NCBI GenBank assembly: GCA_037442505.1 | Contig: JBBIPZ010000032.1 | Coordinates: forward strand, 1-16,064 | DNA length: 16,064 nucleotides | DNA from: JBBIPZ01 sp037442505 [NCBI: Deltaproteobacteria bacterium] | GTDB lineage: Bacteria > CALINM01 | Reading direction: 5' to 3' | Part shown: positions 14,281 to 16,064 of the stretch, piece after piece | Position numbering within the stretch: position 1 is the stretch's first letter | Layout: each line of letters opens with the position of its first letter | Program-made: the position numbers and the translations under genes | Notes under the pieces: model-generated | Seen by the model: only the letters and a program-made list of their open reading frames with translations | What the model was told of the DNA's origin: nothing | Database searches by the model: none

Positions 14281-15630
14281 TTATATTCTGCCGCCAACAG
14301 TAAGTCTTGGGATACGTATTGTTGGTTGTCCATCACCGACTGGGACGCCCTGACCTTCTTTACCACATGTTCCGATTGCTGTGCCAAAATCATTAGCAAC
14401 TCCATCTATTTCCAGTAATATTTGAGGACCATTTCCCATAATGCTTAAATTTTTTAAAGGATACACAATCTCACCTTTTTCGATCCAGTATCCTTCCAGA
14501 ATTTCAAAAATAAAATCGCCTGTTAAGGTATTAACCTGCCCACCGCCCATTTTTTTAACAAAAACGCCTCGATCAATGGAGCTTAGCAAGGAAGAAACGT
14601 CATCACTATCAGGCATTATAAACGTGTTTGTCATTCTTGGGTAAGGCTTAAAAGCATAAGTCTGTCTTCTACCATTGCCCGTGCTTTTTGTATTATGTTT
14701 CAATGCATAAAAATTGTCATAAAGATAATTTTTTAGAATGCCATTTTCAATCAAAACTGTTTTATTTGATGTATTGCCTTCGTCATCCATAAAAAAACTG
14801 CCATACCCATTTGGATAAGTGCCGTCATCTATAACTGTTACAAGTTTTGATGCGACTTGATCCCCGAGTCGGTTACAATATATGGAAACACCTTTGTCTA
14901 TCAAATCTGCCTCGAGCCCATGTCCCACAGCCTCGTGAATAAGAGTTCCACCAGCTTCAGAAGAAAGGATACACGGGAAAATTCCAGCAGGGGCTGACTT
15001 TGCGGTTTTTAAAACGTTTGCTCTGTAAATGCAGGTACGAAGTAATTTATTAATCTCATCCTCAGAAATTTCTTTAAAAGTATATCCTATAGTTTCATAA
15101 ACAGTAAATTTTTCATTATCATAGCCAATAGTAAGATGAATAGCGAAGCGTTCGCCAAGTATATCAGAATTTGATGATGTCCCCAAAGTGTTTGTAACGG
15201 TGTAGCTCTTGCTGTATCTTAGAAATGATATCTTTGCGTTAAGAACTTCAGGTAATTCGCCGAGCAGTGTATTATAAACGTAGTTAGATATCTTAAGGTA
15301 ATCTTGAAAAGAGCGGGAGGGAGTAAACTCATTGCAAAATTTTTTCTCATAAAAAAAATCTTTTTTATTATCGGCGATTTGTTTGTCAAGAAGGCTTAAA
15401 TGTTTTGATAAAAGCCTTTCTTCATCTTCAAAATTTGATGCGGTAAAAAATACGTCATTATGTTTAAATGATCTTAAAGAACAGCCCCAATCTGACGTTT
15501 CGACACACTTTTCAATCTTTCCAGAGTCATTTTCCAACGCACAGACGGTAACCTTTTCTTCATAAACTTCAGAAAAGTCAGCAGATTTAGAAATACTGTT
15601 CAAAACTGAAAAGTGGTCTATTTTATTCAT
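14281..15630 (-). CDS. tldD: TldD/PmbA-family metalloprotease
   Basis: This 449-residue TldD-type protein (using the ATG at 15630) has the zinc motif HEAVGH at about 232-237 (GGTLIHEAVGHGLEADLI). The C-terminal Cys-containing segment (GTCGKEGQGVPVGDGQP) supplies a further ligand, and the ending RIPRLTVGG is highly typical. TldD is the catalytic half of the TldD/TldE heterodimer that degrades or trims unfolded peptides, including modified peptide precursors; TldE (PmbA) is not in this window. A TTG at 15636 is in frame, but the ATG at 15630 forms an ATGAATAA overlap with the stop of the upstream small gene, indicating translational coupling, so the ATG is preferred. There is no clear Shine-Dalgarno site. 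Confidence 0.94.
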   Translation of the reverse strand: MNKIDHFSVLNSISKSADFSEVYEEKVTVCALENDSGKIEKCVETSDWGCSLRSFKHNDVFFTASNFEDEERLLSKHLSLLDKQIADNKKDFFYEKKFCNEFTPSRSFQDYLKISNYVYNTLLGELPEVLNAKISFLRYSKSYTVTNTLGTSSNSDILGERFAIHLTIGYDNEKFTVYETIGYTFKEISEDEINKLLRTCIYRANVLKTAKSAPAGIFPCILSSEAGGTLIHEAVGHGLEADLIDKGVSIYCNRLGDQVASKLVTVIDDGTYPNGYGSFFMDDEGNTSNKTVLIENGILKNYLYDNFYALKHNTKSTGNGRRQTYAFKPYPRMTNTFIMPDSDDVSSLLSSIDRGVFVKKMGGGQVNTLTGDFIFEILEGYWIEKGEIVYPLKNLSIMGNGPQILLEIDGVANDFGTAIGTCGKEGQGVPVGDGQPTIRIPRLTVGGRI

Positions 15631-15841
15631 ATTCAATCACGTCAATAATGTCAAAATTAATATTATTACGTATTAATTGCAAAAGTTCTTTCATTTCCTC
15701 ATTATAATAAGGCGAAACGGCCAATTCAATTATAGGTTTAGTCTTATCAATGGTTCTAACAAAACCGTACCTTTCTGTAGCTTCAAGAATAGCGCAGAAA
15801 AACATAATATCCTTTTTGTCCATCGTTAAGTGATAAATCAT
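15623..15841 (-). CDS. DUF4911-like small protein, coupled upstream of tldD
   Basis: This 72-residue soluble protein has the pattern MDKKDIMFFCAILEATERYG, then FVRTIDKTKPIIELAVSP and EEMKELLQLIRNNINF. From memory this resembles DUF4911, a small family of unknown function that adopts a short alpha/beta layout. It lies directly upstream of tldD, and its TAA falls inside the tldD start (ATGAATAA). No Shine-Dalgarno site is seen. The ATG at 15841 is used; an ATG six codons later (MDKKD) is a possible alternative. A TATAAT hexamer sits ten bases before the start codon. Confidence 0.75.
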   Translation of the reverse strand: MIYHLTMDKKDIMFFCAILEATERYGFVRTIDKTKPIIELAVSPYYNEEMKELLQLIRNNINFDIIDVIEYE

Positions 15842-15851
15842 TTAAATTTAC

Positions 15852-15857
15852 ATTATA
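15852..15857 (-). promoter_or_regulatory. TATAAT -10 element before the DUF4911-like gene and tldD
   Basis: On the minus strand a perfect TATAAT ends ten bases before the ATG at 15841, so the transcript would carry only about three or four untranslated bases. No strong -35 is visible at 17 bases; a weak TTTAA-like stretch is present. It is consistent with the lack of a Shine-Dalgarno site. Confidence 0.4.
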
Positions 15858-15903
15858 ACACTTTTTTCAACTTTTTAAACCCCCAATATCAATATAGAAT
15901 ATA

Positions 15904-16064
15904 GGGGACAGGTCAATTATTTACATTTACATTTATGTTAATGTTAATTTATCTGGACGCCATCCAAATTCACTTAAACAAACTTCGGGCAATATAAGGG
16001 ACAGGTCCATTATTTACAATTACAAATTTTATTTAAACAAAGCAGGTAATTCCTGGGCTTTTGG
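15904..16064. repeat. Two direct GGGACAGGTC repeat units, probable REP/RAYT-type element edge
   Basis: GGGGACAGGTC-AATTATTTACATTTAC begins at 15904, and GGGACAGGTC-CATTATTTACAATTAC begins at 15998, in the same orientation about 94 bases apart. The core matches the arms of the palindrome at 5691-5738. Each unit also has a TTAAACAAA stretch downstream (near 15974 and 16035). The region runs to the right edge, so a RAYT-type transposase gene may follow, but none is visible. Apart from the promoter element near 15855, nothing else was recognised in 15842-16064. Confidence 0.55.

Noticed and set aside
15904-16064. A CRISPR array from the repeated GGGACAGGTC units
   Set aside because: There are only two units with about 94-base spacing, the similarity continues beyond a fixed-length repeat, and no cas genes are present.

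Overview
The window is AT-rich DNA from a bacterium. An anaerobic, metal- or nitrate-respiring lineage is suggested, most plausibly a Deferribacterota member or a relative of the Desulfuromonadia. The evidence is a large extracellular-type multihaem cytochrome c, a system II (Ccs/ResBC) cytochrome c maturation pair, a DXP-pathway isoprenoid cluster, and a chemoreceptor with an AAIIAAQ-type signalling tip. The taxonomic call is an inference from gene content, not from a marker gene.

Layout. (1) 1-2451: the 3' part of a multihaem cytochrome gene that enters from the left edge (six CxxCH motifs). It is followed by an 18-codon gene with a very strong ribosome binding site (peptide ends His-Pro-Cys) and then a classic rho-independent terminator. 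(2) 2616-5643: xseB-ispA-dxs, three overlapping genes for exonuclease VII small subunit, polyprenyl diphosphate synthase and DXP synthase. A REP-like inverted repeat with GGGGACAGGTC arms follows. (3) 5816-9343: a UPF0173 metallo-beta-lactamase-fold hydrolase, an unrecognised 384-residue protein, a CcsA/ResC-like haem handling protein with a degenerate WWD motif, and a ResB-like protein. All are tightly packed and probably one operon. (4) 9306-11025, minus strand: rnc and a downstream Elp3/YhcC-like radical SAM gene, whose 3' end overlaps the ResB gene tail-to-tail by 38 bp. (5) 11069-14256, plus strand: a membrane chemoreceptor without a sensor domain, a MagIII-type HhH DNA glycosylase and a site-2 (M50) protease. 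(6) 14281-15841, minus strand: a small DUF4911-like gene translationally coupled to a tldD-type metalloprotease gene. (7) 15842-16064: non-coding, with two directly repeated GGGACAGGTC units like those that often flank RAYT/REP transposase elements.

How the parts may work together. The cytochrome needs covalent haem attachment on the far side of the membrane. The CcsA-like/ResB-like pair is the type of machinery that does this, although its degenerate haem-presentation motif suggests a specialised or altered role. The most novel item is the 18-residue peptide gene, co-transcribed by position with the cytochrome and closed by its own terminator. Much of the rest is housekeeping. A recurring pattern is that genes at the head of transcription units (xseB, the chemoreceptor, possibly rnc and the DUF4911 gene) have no Shine-Dalgarno sequence and a -10-like hexamer only 6-10 nt before the start codon. 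This hints at leaderless transcripts, while several internal or downstream genes do have good Shine-Dalgarno sites. No tRNA, rRNA, CRISPR array or complete insertion sequence was seen. No gene-free stretch exceeds 300 bases.
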